NCBI RefSeq assembly: GCF_012927745.1
Contig: NZ_JABBKX010000007.1
Span: 1 to 64,000 of the forward strand
Direction: 5' to 3'
Source: Neoroseomonas marina
GTDB taxonomy: Bacteria > Pseudomonadota > Alphaproteobacteria > Acetobacterales > Acetobacteraceae
DNA length: 64,000 nt
The notes beneath the pieces are model-generated. The model ran no database searches, had not been told where the DNA came from, and saw only the letters and a program-made list of their open reading frames with translations. The translations under genes and the position numbers were made by a program. Each line of letters opens with the position of its first letter. The stretch's first letter is position 1. Below are positions 52,532 to 61,519 of the stretch, piece after piece.

Positions 52532-54130
52532 TCAGCGAGCCGCCGGGCGCAGATCCTGCGCCCGGGTCAGCTCGTCGTTGCGCGCGGTGTGCTCGAAGTT
52601 GCGCCGCGAGGCCCAGATGTTGGTCTGGATGTGCAGCGGCACCACGCCCACGTCCTGCATCGCGATGCGCATGGCGTCGACCACCTGCCGCTCGCGCTTG
52701 GCCTCGTCGAGCTCCGTCAGCGACTGCGCCAGCAGGTCGTCCACCTGCGGGTTGGAGTAGCGCCCGCGGTTCGACGCGCCCCAGCCGCGCTCGCTGTTGA
52801 AGGTCGCCATGATGTTGCGCAGCGGGTGCGACCCGTCGGGGTTCGAGCCCCAGCCGATCAGGAAGGCCGAATAGTCCTGGCGCCCCGCGCGGCCGACGAA
52901 GGTCGTCCAGGGCTGCGCCTCGACGGCCGTGCGCACGCCGATGCGCGTCCACATCTGGCCGATCGCCTGCACGATGCGGGCGTCGTTGATGTAGCGGTCG
53001 TTCGGCCCGTTCAGCTGGATGCGGAATCCGTTGGGATAGCCGGCCTCGGCCAGCAGGCGCTTCGCGCCATCCGGATCATAGGCCGGCGCCGGCAGGTCGG
53101 CGACGAAGCCGAAGACGCCCTGCGGCAGGAACTGGTTGGCCGGCACCGCCGCACCTTCCATCACGCGGTCCACGATGGCGCGGCGGTCGATCGCCATCGA
53201 CAGCGCACGCCGCACGCGTACGTCGCGCAGCGGGTTGCGGCCCAGCGGCCGGCCGTCGTTGTCGGTGATGAAGGGCGAGTTCTCGTTCGCCGCGCGCTGG
53301 AAATCCAGCCCCAGGAAGATCAGCCGAAGGCCGACGGTCTCCGAGATGCGCACCCGGTTGTCGCTGCGCAGCCGCGCGAGATCCGAGGTGGGCACCTGGT
53401 CGATCAGGTCGACGTCGCCCGCGAGCAGCGCCGCGGTACGCGCGGCGTCGTTGGTGATCATGCGGTAGTTGACGCGCTGGAAGGGTGCGCGATCGCCCCA
53501 GTAGCCGTCCCAGCGCTCGAATTCGATGCGGTCGCCGTTGCGGTGCGCGACGGCGCGGTAGGGCCCCGTGCCGGCCGCGGCGCGCAGGGCGTTGAAGTCC
53601 TCGGTCGTCGCGTTCTCGGCGGTTTCCTTGTCGAGGATGCGGACATTGGTCATGTCCAGCGGCATCAACGGATAGGGCTGCGCCGTGTGCAGCCGGATCG
53701 TCAGCGGATCGACGATCTCGACGCGCGTGATCGGCCGCGAATAGACCGCGAAGGAGGATGGGCTGTTCGGCACGTTCGGCAGGCGCTGGAGCGTGAAGGC
53801 CACGTCCTCGGCCGTGAAGGCGTTGCCGTTGTGGAAGCGCACATTCGGGCGCAGGCGGAATTCCCACACCGTCGGTTCGACGGCGCGCCATTCGGTTGCA
53901 AGGCCCGGAACGTTGCGGGACTGCGCGTCGGTGTTGACCAGCTTGTCGAAGATGGTGTCCGCGACGGCGTTGTTGGGGGAGAGCTGATGGTAGTGCGGGT
54001 CGAGCGAGGTAACCGGTGCGCCAACGGCAATGGTGGCGGTCTGCGCCAGGGCCTGCGAGCCGGCCAGGGCGACCCCGGCAACGGCGACCGCAGACGCGGC
54101 GATGCTGCGCCGACGGATCCACGTCTTCAT
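52532..54130 (-). CDS. Family-5 substrate-binding protein of the peptide ABC operon
   Basis: A 532-residue periplasmic binding protein with signal peptide (KTWIRRRSIAASAVAVAGVAL..., cleavage near ALAQT, residue 30). The body shows SLDPHYHQLSPNNAVADTIFDKLVN, EFRLRPNVRFHNGNAFTAEDVAFTLQRLPNVPNSP, AGTGPYRAVAHRNGDRIEF and RNPLRDVRVRRALSMAIDRRAIVDRVMEG. As the first gene of the operon it defines the cargo, probably a peptide or related amine. GGGAG lies 8 bases before the ATG. The gene across the divergent gap codes for a close paralogue. Confidence 0.93.
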   Translation of the reverse strand: MKTWIRRRSIAASAVAVAGVALAGSQALAQTATIAVGAPVTSLDPHYHQLSPNNAVADTIFDKLVNTDAQSRNVPGLATEWRAVEPTVWEFRLRPNVRFHNGNAFTAEDVAFTLQRLPNVPNSPSSFAVYSRPITRVEIVDPLTIRLHTAQPYPLMPLDMTNVRILDKETAENATTEDFNALRAAAGTGPYRAVAHRNGDRIEFERWDGYWGDRAPFQRVNYRMITNDAARTAALLAGDVDLIDQVPTSDLARLRSDNRVRISETVGLRLIFLGLDFQRAANENSPFITDNDGRPLGRNPLRDVRVRRALSMAIDRRAIVDRVMEGAAVPANQFLPQGVFGFVADLPAPAYDPDGAKRLLAEAGYPNGFRIQLNGPNDRYINDARIVQAIGQMWTRIGVRTAVEAQPWTTFVGRAGRQDYSAFLIGWGSNPDGSHPLRNIMATFNSERGWGASNRGRYSNPQVDDLLAQSLTELDEAKRERQVVDAMRIAMQDVGVVPLHIQTNIWASRRNFEHTARNDELTRAQDLRPAAR

Positions 54131-54233
54131 TGAAGCACTCCCGAACATTCTACTTGCATGCCCCTTGTAGCAGCCCGCCGGAAGCGCCGCTAGGCTGCCA
54201 CCTTTCGCCCCATTCCTGCCGGAGAGGAACATT

Positions 54234-55808
54234 ATGAAGCGAACGACCATCGGGCACGCCATGCTCGCCGCGGCGCTGCTGGTCGGCGGCCATGCTGCAG
54301 CGCAGAACCTGACCATCGGGATCGGCGGCTCGCCGACCTCCCTCGACCCGCATTTCTACAATGCCTCCCCCAACAGCAGCCTGACCCAGCACCTGTTCGA
54401 CACGCTGGTGGAACGCGACGCACAGGCGCGCCTCCGCCCGATGCTCGCCGAGAGCTGGCGCGCGGTCGAACCGACCGTCTGGGAATTCAAGCTGCGCCCC
54501 GGCGTGAAGTGGCATGACGGGCGCGATTTCACCGCCGACGACGTCGCCTTCACCATCGAGCGCGTGCCGACCGTGCGCAACAGCCCCGGGTCCTTCGCCG
54601 GGCTGATCCGGGCCATCACCCGCGTGGAGGTGGTCGATCCGCTGACCATCCGCTTCCACACCGCCGCGCCGCATCCGCTGCTGCCGACCGAGCTCGGCTC
54701 CATCCAGATCATCTCCCGCCACGCCGGCACGGGGGCCGAGACGGACCAGTACAATTCCGGCCAGGCCGCGATCGGGACGGGGCCCTACCGCCTGGTCTCC
54801 TACCGGTCCGGCGATCGCACCGAGTTCGTCCGCAACGATGGCTACTGGGCCGGGGCGCAGCCCTGGGCGCGCGTGTCCTACCGCTTCATCGCCAACGACC
54901 CGTCGCGCACCGCGGCGCTGCTCGCCGGCGACGTCGACGTGATCGACCAGGTCCCGTCGACCGACATCGCGCGCCTGCGCCGGGAACAGCGCATCAGCCT
55001 GTTCGAGATCCAGGGCCTGCGCCTGATCTACCTGATTCCGGACTATTCCCGGGCCGAGAACCCGCTCTGGGTGACCGACAACAACGGCCAGGCGCTCACG
55101 CGCAATCCGTTCCACGACGTGCGCGTGCGCCGGGCGATGTCGATGGCGGTGGACCGCGCCGCGCTGTCCGAACGCGTGATGGAAGGCACGGCGCGCCCGA
55201 CCGGCCAATGGCTGCCGCAGGGGGCCTTCGGCTACAATCCGGACGTGCCGGCGCCGGCCTATGATCCGGATGGCGCGAAGCGGCTGCTCGCCGAGGCGGG
55301 CTTCCCGCAGGGCTTCCGCATCACCCTGTCCTGCCCCAACGACCGGTACCCCAACGATGCGCGGGCCTGCCAGGCGGTGGCGCAGATGTGGACGCGCATC
55401 GGCGTGCGGACCGAATTGCAGGCCCTGCCCTGGGCGACCTACTCCGCCCGCACCTCCCGCCAGGAATTCAACATGCGCATGGGCGGCTGGGGCAGCGTGA
55501 CGGGCGAGGCGTCCTACATGCTGGTGAACATCTTCGGCACCTACGACCGCGAGCGCCGGCGCGGCGCGTCGAATTCCTCGCGCTACTCCAATGCGGCGCT
55601 CGATGCCCTGACGGAACGCGCCGCGGCGACGCTCGACGACGTGCAGCGCGAGGCGATGCTGCGCGAGACGGTGCGCATGGTCGCCGACGACCAGGCGATG
55701 ATCCCGCTGTTCCAGCTGGTGAACTTCTGGGCGGCGCGGCGCGGCTTCGCCTACGAGGCGCGGATGGACGAGCGTACTACCGCGATGGCGACGCGGCCGG
55801 CGAACTGA
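54234..55808 (+). CDS. Second family-5 substrate-binding protein, divergent paralogue
   Basis: A 524-residue periplasmic binding protein with a short signal peptide (MKRTTIGHAMLAAALLVGGHAAAQ). It parallels the neighbouring binding protein block for block: SLDPHFYNASPNSSLTQHLFDTLVE, EFKLRPGVKWHDGRDFTADDVAFTIERVPTVRNSP, GTGPYRLVSYRSGDRTEFVRNDGYW and RNPFHDVRVRRAMSMAVDRAALSERVMEG. It was therefore probably born by inverted duplication. It may feed the same permease with a different ligand. GGAGAGGAAC precedes the ATG, and two terminator-like hairpins follow the stop. Confidence 0.92.
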   Translation: MKRTTIGHAMLAAALLVGGHAAAQNLTIGIGGSPTSLDPHFYNASPNSSLTQHLFDTLVERDAQARLRPMLAESWRAVEPTVWEFKLRPGVKWHDGRDFTADDVAFTIERVPTVRNSPGSFAGLIRAITRVEVVDPLTIRFHTAAPHPLLPTELGSIQIISRHAGTGAETDQYNSGQAAIGTGPYRLVSYRSGDRTEFVRNDGYWAGAQPWARVSYRFIANDPSRTAALLAGDVDVIDQVPSTDIARLRREQRISLFEIQGLRLIYLIPDYSRAENPLWVTDNNGQALTRNPFHDVRVRRAMSMAVDRAALSERVMEGTARPTGQWLPQGAFGYNPDVPAPAYDPDGAKRLLAEAGFPQGFRITLSCPNDRYPNDARACQAVAQMWTRIGVRTELQALPWATYSARTSRQEFNMRMGGWGSVTGEASYMLVNIFGTYDRERRRGASNSSRYSNAALDALTERAAATLDDVQREAMLRETVRMVADDQAMIPLFQLVNFWAARRGFAYEARMDERTTAMATRPAN

Positions 55809-55810
55809 CC

Positions 55811-55863
55811 GGAGGGGCAGCGCCCCTCCACGCCGGACTGCCGAGGGCCGCAGGGCCCTCGGC
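55811..55863. terminator. Tandem GC hairpins between convergent genes
   Basis: Two perfect hairpins: GGAGGGGC-AGC-GCCCCTCC (55811-55829) and GCCGAGGGCC-GCAG-GGCCCTCGGC (55840-55863). They sit in the 69-bp gap between the converging binding-protein gene and gdx. No T-run is present. Confidence 0.55.
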
Positions 55864-55877
55864 GCCCCGATGGGGCC

Positions 55878-56198
55878 TCAGGCCGGGCTGGCGAGCTTCA
55901 ACCCGACGATCCCCGCCAGGATCAGGCCGACGCAGGCGAGGCGGAGCGCGGTCGCCGCCTCCCCGAACAGCACGATCCCGAGCAGCACCGTCCCGACGGT
56001 GCCGATCCCGGTCCAGATGGCATAGGCGGTGCCGAGCGGCAGCGTCTTCAGCGCCAGCCCCAGCAGGCCGATGCTGATGATCATGCTGACGATCGTCAGC
56101 ACGGTGGGCACCGGGCGCGTGAAGCCCTCGGTGTATTTGAGGCCGATGGCCCAGCCGATTTCCGAAAGCCCGGCCGCCAGCAGATAGATCCAACCCAT
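55878..56198 (-). CDS. gdx: Guanidinium exporter Gdx (SugE), SMR family
   Basis: A 106-residue small multidrug resistance protein with four helices. The essential Glu13 lies in [23 protein letters not shown]; the Trp after Gly and the Lys-Tyr-Thr are typical of the Gdx (SugE) clade rather than EmrE-type drug pumps. The W-T-G-I-G loop in [16 protein letters not shown] supports this. Gdx homodimers exchange guanidinium for protons. A guanidine-II riboswitch lies directly upstream, which confirms the physiological role. The GGGGA ribosome binding site is within the riboswitch expression platform. Confidence 0.94.
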   Translation of the reverse strand: MGWIYLLAAGLSEIGWAIGLKYTEGFTRPVPTVLTIVSMIISIGLLGLALKTLPLGTAYAIWTGIGTVGTVLLGIVLFGEAATALRLACVGLILAGIVGLKLASPA

Positions 56199-56214
56199 CA
56201 CAGGTCCCCTTCGG

Positions 56215-56275
56215 TGCCTGTGGCGGGGTCGTCCCCACCGTTGCAAACGAGGCGCCGGGGTCGTCCCCGGCGCCG
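56215..56275 (-). ncRNA. Guanidine-II (mini-ykkC) riboswitch
   Basis: Read on the minus strand, two hairpins each carry the invariant ACGA loop: P1 GGCGCCGGGG-ACGA-CCCCGGCGCC (56274-56251) and P2 GGTGGGG-ACGA-CCCCGCC (56239-56222), joined by an 11-base linker. This is the exact form of the guanidine-II class, where each loop half binds one guanidinium and the two loops kiss. Just after P2 lies the gdx ribosome binding site AAGGGGA, framed by CACAGG/CCTGTG. The CCCC of P2 could pair with its GGGG when ligand is absent, so control is probably translational: ligand stabilises P2 and frees the site. Confidence 0.93.
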
Positions 56276-56280
56276 ATTGG

Positions 56281-57627
56281 TCAGCCCTGGCGCTCCGCCA
56301 CGAAGCGCTCGAGCCAATGGATGGTATACTCGCCGGACTGGAATTCCGGATCGTCCATCACCGCCTGGTGCAGCGGCAAGGTCGTGCGGATGCCGGCCAC
56401 CACCATTTCGCTCAGCGCCCGCCGCATCCGGCCGATCGCCTCGGGCCGCGTCGGCGCGTGCACGACCAGCTTCGCCACCAGGCTGTCGTAATGCGGCGGC
56501 ACGGTATAGCCGGAATACAGCGCGCTATCGACGCGCACGCCGAGGCCGCCCGGCGCGTGGTAGGTGTTCACGCGGCCGGGGCTCGGCGCGAAGGTCTCGG
56601 GATCCTCGGCGGTGATGCGGCATTCGATCGCATGGCCGGCGAAGCGGATGTCGCCCTGGCCGTAGCCGAGCGGTTCCCCGGCCGCGATGCGGATCTGTTC
56701 CTTCACCAGGTCGATGCCGCAGACCATTTCGGTCACGGGATGTTCGACCTGCAGGCGGGTGTTCATCTCGATGAAGGCGAACTGCCCATCCTGCCAGAGG
56801 AACTCGAGCGTGCCGGCATTGCGGTAGCCGAGCTTCGCCAGCGCCCCGGTCACGCGCGCCCCCATCGCCTCGCGGTCGGCCGCCGTCAGCACCGGGCTGC
56901 CGGCTTCCTCGACCAGCTTCTGGTGGCGGCGCTGCAGGGAGCAGTCGCGCTCCCCGAAATGCACGACGTTGCCGTGGGTGTCGGCCAGCACCTGCAGCTC
57001 GATGTGCCGCGGGCGGTCGAGGTACTTCTCCATGTAGACGCTGTCGTCGCCGAAGGCCGCCTTGGCCTCGGCGCGGGCGACGCGCCAGGCGTCCTCGAGC
57101 TCGTCGGCGCTGCGCGCCACCTTCATGCCGCGCCCGCCGCCGCCGGCCGCGGCCTTGATGAGCACCGGGTACTTGATCTGGTCCGCGACGGCGCGCGCTT
57201 CCTCGAGCGATTCGAGCGCGCCCGGCGAGCCCGGCACCAGCGGCACGTCGAGCCGCCGCATCGCATCCTTCGCGGCGATCTTGTCGCCCATCATGCGGAT
57301 GTGGTCCGGCGAAGGGCCGATGAACTTCAGCCCATGCGCCTCCACCATCTCGGCGAAGCGGGCGTTCTCCGACAGGAAGCCGTAGCCGGGATGCACCGCA
57401 TCCGCGCCGGTGATGGTCGCGGCCGACAGGATCGCGGCAGTGTTGAGATACGATTCGCGCGCATTCGGCGGACCGATGCACACGCTCTCATCCGCCAGGC
57501 GGACATGCATCGCCGTCGCGTCGGCCGTGGAATGCACGGCGACGGTGCGGATGCCCATCTCCTGGCAGGCGCGATGGACGCGAAGCGCGATCTCGCCCCG
57601 GTTCGCGATCAGGACCTTGCCGAACAT
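56281..57627 (-). CDS. accC: Acetyl-CoA carboxylase, biotin carboxylase subunit
   Basis: A 448-residue ATP-grasp enzyme carboxylating biotin on AccB, the first step of fatty acid synthesis. It opens [24 protein letters not shown]. The glycine-rich ATP loop is [15 protein letters not shown] (near 160-174), [15 protein letters not shown] and the catalytic Glu/Arg segment [24 protein letters not shown] follow, and the C-terminal domain ends with the usual HWLERF. The start at 57627 follows GGGAAGG. It is the third gene of aroQ-accB-accC. The order then departs from the frequent accC-aat order, because gdx lies next and aat is found 2.5 kb away. Confidence 0.95.
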   Translation of the reverse strand: MFGKVLIANRGEIALRVHRACQEMGIRTVAVHSTADATAMHVRLADESVCIGPPNARESYLNTAAILSAATITGADAVHPGYGFLSENARFAEMVEAHGLKFIGPSPDHIRMMGDKIAAKDAMRRLDVPLVPGSPGALESLEEARAVADQIKYPVLIKAAAGGGGRGMKVARSADELEDAWRVARAEAKAAFGDDSVYMEKYLDRPRHIELQVLADTHGNVVHFGERDCSLQRRHQKLVEEAGSPVLTAADREAMGARVTGALAKLGYRNAGTLEFLWQDGQFAFIEMNTRLQVEHPVTEMVCGIDLVKEQIRIAAGEPLGYGQGDIRFAGHAIECRITAEDPETFAPSPGRVNTYHAPGGLGVRVDSALYSGYTVPPHYDSLVAKLVVHAPTRPEAIGRMRRALSEMVVAGIRTTLPLHQAVMDDPEFQSGEYTIHWLERFVAERQG

Positions 57628-57712
57628 CACGCCTTCCCCGCGTCGCTGCGCGCCGCCCGGCAGCCGGCCGCGTCGGACCTGCAGGCCTGCGGCCTTCCAG
57701 TCATCGGACGGC

Positions 57713-58177
57713 TCATTCGATGATCATCAGCGGCTCGCCGTATTCGACCGGCATGCCGCTCTCGACCAGGATGCGCGTCACCGTGCCGGCCCGCGGAGCC
57801 TTGATCTGGTTGAAGGTCTTCATCGCCTCGATCAGCAGCAGGGTCTGGCCCTGGGCGACCTTGGCGCCGACCGTGACGAACTGCGCCGCGTTGGGTTCGG
57901 GCGAGAGATACGCCACGCCGACCATCGGGCTCGTCACCGCGCCCGGATGGCCGGCGTCGAGCGGCTCGGCCGCGGGCGCCGCCGCGGCAACCGGGGCAAC
58001 CGGGGCAGCCGCCACGGCGACCGGCTGCATCACCGGCGCGGCGACGACCGCCTGGCGCACGACACGCAGCCGCGCCTCGCCGTCGACCAGCTCGATCTCC
58101 GTCAGGTCGGTATCGCGCAGGATCTGCGCCAGCTCGCGAATCGCGGCGGCGTCGAATTCGATGAAGTTGCCCATCAT
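57713..58177 (-). CDS. accB: Acetyl-CoA carboxylase, biotin carboxyl carrier protein
   Basis: A 154-residue biotin carrier. The N-terminal part (5-35: [34 protein letters not shown]) is typical, followed by an Ala/Pro/Val linker and the biotinyl domain with the EAMKT attachment Lys and the flanking thumb segment [18 protein letters not shown]. The ATG overlaps the aroQ stop codon. Downstream partner AccC is 86 bases away. Confidence 0.95.
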   Translation of the reverse strand: MMGNFIEFDAAAIRELAQILRDTDLTEIELVDGEARLRVVRQAVVAAPVMQPVAVAAAPVAPVAAAAPAAEPLDAGHPGAVTSPMVGVAYLSPEPNAAQFVTVGAKVAQGQTLLLIEAMKTFNQIKAPRAGTVTRILVESGMPVEYGEPLMIIE

Positions 58178-58632
58178 TCCTCGTCCTGCTCGACCAGATC
58201 CGCCATGGCGCGGATGGCGAGCGCGTAGCCCGTCACGCCGAGGCCGCAGATCACGCCCGTCGCCGCCTTGGAGACGTAGCTGTTGTGCCGGAATTCCTCC
58301 CGGCGGTGGATGTTCGTGATGTGCACCTCGATCACCGGCAGGTCGACGGCCAGCAGCGCGTCCATGACCGCGATCGAGGTGGTGGTGTAGCCGGCGGGGT
58401 TGATCACGATCCCCGCCGCGCGCCCGCGGCATTCCTGGATCCAGGTGACGAGTTCGCCCTCGGCATTGGTCTGCCGGAAGTCGATGGCGAGGCCATACTC
58501 CTCGGCCGTCTCGGCGCACAGCGCCTCGACGTCGTCGAGCGTCGCGGTGCCGTACTTCTCCGGCTCGCGCACGCCGAGCATGTTGAGGTTCGGTCCGTTC
58601 AGGACCACGATCAGGGGCGGACTCACGGGCAT
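58174..58632 (-). CDS. aroQ: Type II 3-dehydroquinate dehydratase
   Basis: A 152-residue dodecameric dehydroquinase of the shikimate pathway. Visible: the opening [30 protein letters not shown] with catalytic Tyr and the mobile-loop Arg, [31 protein letters not shown], and the active-site His in [20 protein letters not shown]. The start at 58632 has GGGAA upstream. It leads the aroQ-accB-accC operon and is divergent from thiS. Confidence 0.95.
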   Translation of the reverse strand: MPVSPPLIVVLNGPNLNMLGVREPEKYGTATLDDVEALCAETAEEYGLAIDFRQTNAEGELVTWIQECRGRAAGIVINPAGYTTTSIAVMDALLAVDLPVIEVHITNIHRREEFRHNSYVSKAATGVICGLGVTGYALAIRAMADLVEQDEE

Positions 58633-58755
58633 TTCCCGAAAATGGGGGCGGAAGGGGCTAGCACGGGGTGTTTCGGCGGGGCAAGCGGGGCGCGCCCCGG
58701 CCATGCGCCGACCCGGCTTGCGGCGCCCCCTCCCCTTCGCCACATTCCCCGCAAG

Positions 58756-58968
58756 ATGTCAGAACGGATCGCCATCACGGTGAACGGGGAAGACCGCGAG
58801 GTTGCGCCCGGGGACACCGTCGCCGCCCTGCTCGGGGCCATCGGCCTCGACACCCGCAAGGTCGCGGTCGAACGGAACGAGGAGATCGTTCCGCGTTCCA
58901 CCTATGCGACCGTCGCCCTGGCCCAGGGCGATCGGCTCGAGATCGTACACTTCATCGGCGGAGGCTGA
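58756..58968 (+). CDS. thiS: Sulfur carrier protein ThiS
   Basis: A 70-residue ubiquitin-fold protein ending in Gly-Gly-Gly (VHFIGGG), whose C-terminal Gly is thiocarboxylated to deliver sulfur for the thiazole of thiamine. The central [39 protein letters not shown] matches ThiS. It is 2 bases before thiG. A thiamine pyrophosphate riboswitch was looked for in the 123-bp divergent gap and not found. Confidence 0.93.
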   Translation: MSERIAITVNGEDREVAPGDTVAALLGAIGLDTRKVAVERNEEIVPRSTYATVALAQGDRLEIVHFIGGG

Positions 58969-58970
58969 GC

Positions 58971-59768
58971 ATGGACGGGACCCCCGCTGGAACCACCGAC
59001 GACACCTGGGAGGTCGCGGGCCGCCGCTTCCGCTCCCGGCTGATCGTCGGCACCGGCCGCTACAAGTCGCTCGAGGAGACCGCCGCGGCCATCGAGGCCT
59101 CGGGAGCGGAGATCGTCACCGTCGCGGTGCGGCGGGTGAACCTGTCCGACCCGAATGCGCCGATGCTGCAGGATTTCGTGTCGCCCAAGCGGTACACCTA
59201 CCTGCCCAACACCGCCGGCTGCCACACCGCGAACGACGCGGTGCGCACGCTGCGCCTGGCGCGCGAGGCCGGCGGGTGGAACCTCGTGAAGCTCGAGGTG
59301 CTGGGGCCCCCGCCCTACCTCTACCCGGACATGGAAGGCACGCTGGAAGCGGCGAAGGCGCTGATCGCCGACGGCTTCGAGGTGATGGTCTACTGCGCCG
59401 ACGACCCGGTGGCGGCGAAGAAGCTCGAGGATCTGGGCTGCGTCGCGATCATGCCGCTCGGCGCGCCGATCGGCTCGGGGCTGGGGCTGACCAATCCGTT
59501 CATGATCCGCTCCATCAAGCAGAACGCGAAGGTGCCGGTGCTGGTGGATGCGGGCATCGGAACGGCGTCGGATGCGGCCAAGGCGATGGAACTCGGCTGT
59601 GACGCGGTGCTGCTGAATTCGGCGATCGCGCATGCCAAGGACCCGGTCCGCATGGCAGTCGCGATGAAGGCCGCGGTCGAGGCCGGGCGGGATGCCTTCC
59701 TCGCCGGCCGCATGCCCTGGAACTACCAGGCCGATGCGTCGAGCCCGATGACGGGGCTCATTCGCTAG
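58971..59768 (+). CDS. thiG: Thiazole synthase ThiG
   Basis: A 265-residue TIM-barrel enzyme forming the thiazole phosphate from deoxyxylulose phosphate, dehydroglycine and ThiS thiocarboxylate. The Schiff-base Lys lies in [17 protein letters not shown], with [16 protein letters not shown] near the N-terminus, [16 protein letters not shown] and [33 protein letters not shown] forming the phosphate site. It has an N-terminal extension of about 10 residues. Other thiamine genes are not in this window. Confidence 0.95.
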   Translation: MDGTPAGTTDDTWEVAGRRFRSRLIVGTGRYKSLEETAAAIEASGAEIVTVAVRRVNLSDPNAPMLQDFVSPKRYTYLPNTAGCHTANDAVRTLRLAREAGGWNLVKLEVLGPPPYLYPDMEGTLEAAKALIADGFEVMVYCADDPVAAKKLEDLGCVAIMPLGAPIGSGLGLTNPFMIRSIKQNAKVPVLVDAGIGTASDAAKAMELGCDAVLLNSAIAHAKDPVRMAVAMKAAVEAGRDAFLAGRMPWNYQADASSPMTGLIR

Positions 59769-60025
59769 GCCCGCGCCCGGGGTAACCCGCGGCGTTGCCT
59801 CGCAACGTCGATGGGAACCCCGCCAGGGCCCGGCATGTCGCCCAGCATGGCCGGATCGAGCGGTGTCACGACGCCGGGCCAGTCATGGCGCTGCAGAATG
59901 ACGCGGTCGACGGTGGATTGGGGTTCGGTGAAGGCCATCGCGGCCGTCGCGCGCCGGGCCCCGAAGGCAGGGGCGCGGTCGGGCGCCATGATCGCGGCCA
60001 CCCGATCCGGGCCGACATGGGGCAT
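59765..60025 (-). CDS. Possible small hypothetical gene in the thiG-aat spacer
   Basis: The 375-bp gap between thiG and aat carries an 86-codon minus-strand frame with ATG at 60025 (GYG upstream, then [16 protein letters not shown]). Third codon positions are mostly G or C, in keeping with genes here, except over the last 15 codons, which contain rare TTA, GTT and CAA. The product is unrecognised and has no membrane or signal sequence. The 3' end overlaps a hairpin CGTTGC-CTC-GCAACG (59792-59806) akin to that at 26641-26655. It may be a real small gene, a remnant, or chance. The remaining spacer (60026-60143) shows nothing I can name. Confidence 0.3.
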   Translation of the reverse strand: MPHVGPDRVAAIMAPDRAPAFGARRATAAMAFTEPQSTVDRVILQRHDWPGVVTPLDPAMLGDMPGPGGVPIDVARQRRGLPRARA

Positions 60026-60143
60026 GCCGTATCCCACGGCCGCGCGCGGCCTGCCACTGGCTCGCGCGGGGTCGTCGTGGCCCCGCTGCGGCCGATCAGG
60101 GGCTGCCGCCCCGCCACAGCACGATGCTGCCCCCGGTCGGCCG

Positions 60144-60812
60144 TCAGCCCTCCGCGCCGCGCAGCGCGCGGATCTCCGCCGCGACCTCCTCCCGCGTGAG
60201 GTCGGTCCGCCAGGTCGCCTCGACCGACAGCGCCGCGGCGAGGCGCAGCTTGTAGTCGGCCTTCGGGATCTCGACGGCGCCGAAGCGGGCGAGATGGGCG
60301 GTGAGGAACTGGGTGTCGAGCAGCGCGTAGCCCCCGAGGCGCAGCCGCGCCACCAGGTGCACCAGCGCGACCTTCGAGGCATCGGTGGCGCGGGAGAACA
60401 TGCTCTCCCCGAAGAAGGCACCGCCGAGCGAGACGCCGTAGAGCCCGCCGACCAGACGCCCTTCCGCGGTCACCTCGACCGAATGGGCGGCGCCGCGGGC
60501 ATGGAGTTCGAGGAAAAGCCGCTCGATCTCCTCGTTGATCCAGGTGTCGGTACGTCCGGGGGCGGGTTCGGCGCAGCCGCGGATGACGCCGGGGAAGTCC
60601 CGGTCGACGGTCACCGCGAATCGGTCGGACAGCGCGGTGCGCCGCAGGCGCCGGGAGAGGTGGAATCCGCCGTCGAGCGGCAGCACGCCCCGCAGCGCCG
60701 GGTCGAGCCAGTAGAGACGGTCGGAGCGGCGGCTCTCGGCCATCGGGAAAACCCCCGCCGCATAGGCGCGGAGCAGGAGGTCGGACGTCACCTCGAGGGT
60801 GCGGCGGCTCAT
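60144..60812 (-). CDS. aat: Leucyl/phenylalanyl-tRNA--protein transferase
   Basis: A 222-residue N-end-rule enzyme that adds Leu or Phe to N-terminal Lys/Arg of proteins marked for ClpSAP degradation. Family blocks: [17 protein letters not shown] and [27 protein letters not shown] in the N-terminal part, [66 protein letters not shown] in the GNAT-like core, and [24 protein letters not shown] near the end. Upstream in the same direction is an Lrp-type gene 34 bases away. Confidence 0.94.
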   Translation of the reverse strand: MSRRTLEVTSDLLLRAYAAGVFPMAESRRSDRLYWLDPALRGVLPLDGGFHLSRRLRRTALSDRFAVTVDRDFPGVIRGCAEPAPGRTDTWINEEIERLFLELHARGAAHSVEVTAEGRLVGGLYGVSLGGAFFGESMFSRATDASKVALVHLVARLRLGGYALLDTQFLTAHLARFGAVEIPKADYKLRLAAALSVEATWRTDLTREEVAAEIRALRGAEG

Positions 60813-60846
60813 GGCGAGGCAGCCTGCACCAGCCGCCCGCGCCGCG

Positions 60847-61317
60847 TCACGCTTCCTCGTCGTCCGGCGGGGCGACGGGGAGGATCGCGGTTTCCTTGAC
60901 GGTCGAGAGGGCGAGCACGGTCTCGGTCCGTTCGACGCCCGCCTTGCGACGGAGCTCCCCGGCGACGAAGGCCTCGAGTTCCGGCAGGCCGGCGACGCGC
61001 AGCTTCAGCATGTAGGACCAGGGCCCGCTCACGGCGTGGCATTCCAGCACGTGCTCGAAGGGCGCGAGGCCGTCGCGGAACTTGGCGTCGCTGGCGCCGG
61101 GGCGGAGGGTCACGAACACCCAGGCGAGCAGCGGGCAGCCGACCGCCGCCGGATCGAGATCCGCGCGCCAGCCGCGGATCGTACCGCGTTCCTCGAGCCG
61201 CTTGACCCGTTCCGCGGTGGCGGAAACGGACAGGCCCGCCACCTTGGCGAGCTCCGCGAGGCCGGAGGCCCCGTCATGTTGCAGCGCGACCAGGATGTTC
61301 CGGTCAATGCTGTCCAT
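60847..61317 (-). CDS. Lrp/AsnC family transcriptional regulator
   Basis: A 156-residue regulator: an N-terminal helix-turn-helix ([50 protein letters not shown]) and a C-terminal RAM ligand-binding domain (about 65-145, with [33 protein letters not shown]). It probably senses an amino acid. Its upstream neighbour on the same strand is the ornithine decarboxylase gene, from which it is separated by a terminator element (61383-61411), so it has its own promoter, and control of odc by this protein is only a possibility. Confidence 0.92.
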   Translation of the reverse strand: MDSIDRNILVALQHDGASGLAELAKVAGLSVSATAERVKRLEERGTIRGWRADLDPAAVGCPLLAWVFVTLRPGASDAKFRDGLAPFEHVLECHAVSGPWSYMLKLRVAGLPELEAFVAGELRRKAGVERTETVLALSTVKETAILPVAPPDDEEA

Positions 61318-61382
61318 CGCCGCATCCTATCCGGCGCGACGCGCAAATGGAACGTGAAATCGGGCGCCGCCCTTCGCATATC

Positions 61383-61411
61383 AAAACGGCCCGAGGCGAA
61401 GCCTCGGGCCG
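61383..61411 (-). terminator. Intrinsic terminator of the ornithine decarboxylase gene
   Basis: On the minus strand, an 11-bp perfect stem CGGCCCGAGGC / GCCTCGGGCCG with loop TTC is followed at once by TTTT. It lies about 110 bases past the odc stop and forms the far end of repeat element D copy 2. Confidence 0.8.
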
Positions 61412-61515
61412 GGAGCGCAAAGCGCGACCGCGCCCAGACCATCCGCCGCCGCCAGCACGCCAGTACACGGCGCGAAGGCAAGCGGCCCGGACGGGCCGCG
61501 CCCGCCGCCTGAGGG
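61387..61515. repeat. 3'-flanking element D, copy 2
   Basis: Related to 1720-1849. Shared left end: the CGGCCCGAGGC hairpin and GGGAGCGC...CGACCGCGCCCAGACC. Shared right end: AAGC, a hairpin with GGAn loop, and CCTGAGG. The right hairpin here is GCGGCCC-GGAC-GGGCCGC (61482-61499) against GCGCGC-GGAT-GCGCGC in copy 1, so the stem is kept while the bases change. It begins 5 bases from the odc stop codon. Confidence 0.7.
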
Positions 61516-61519
61516 CAGA

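Noticed and set aside
58633-58755. Thiamine pyrophosphate riboswitch before thiS
   Set aside because: A GGGGTG stretch is present, but the CTGAGA and GAACCTGA elements are absent and the gap is shared with the divergent aroQ promoter.
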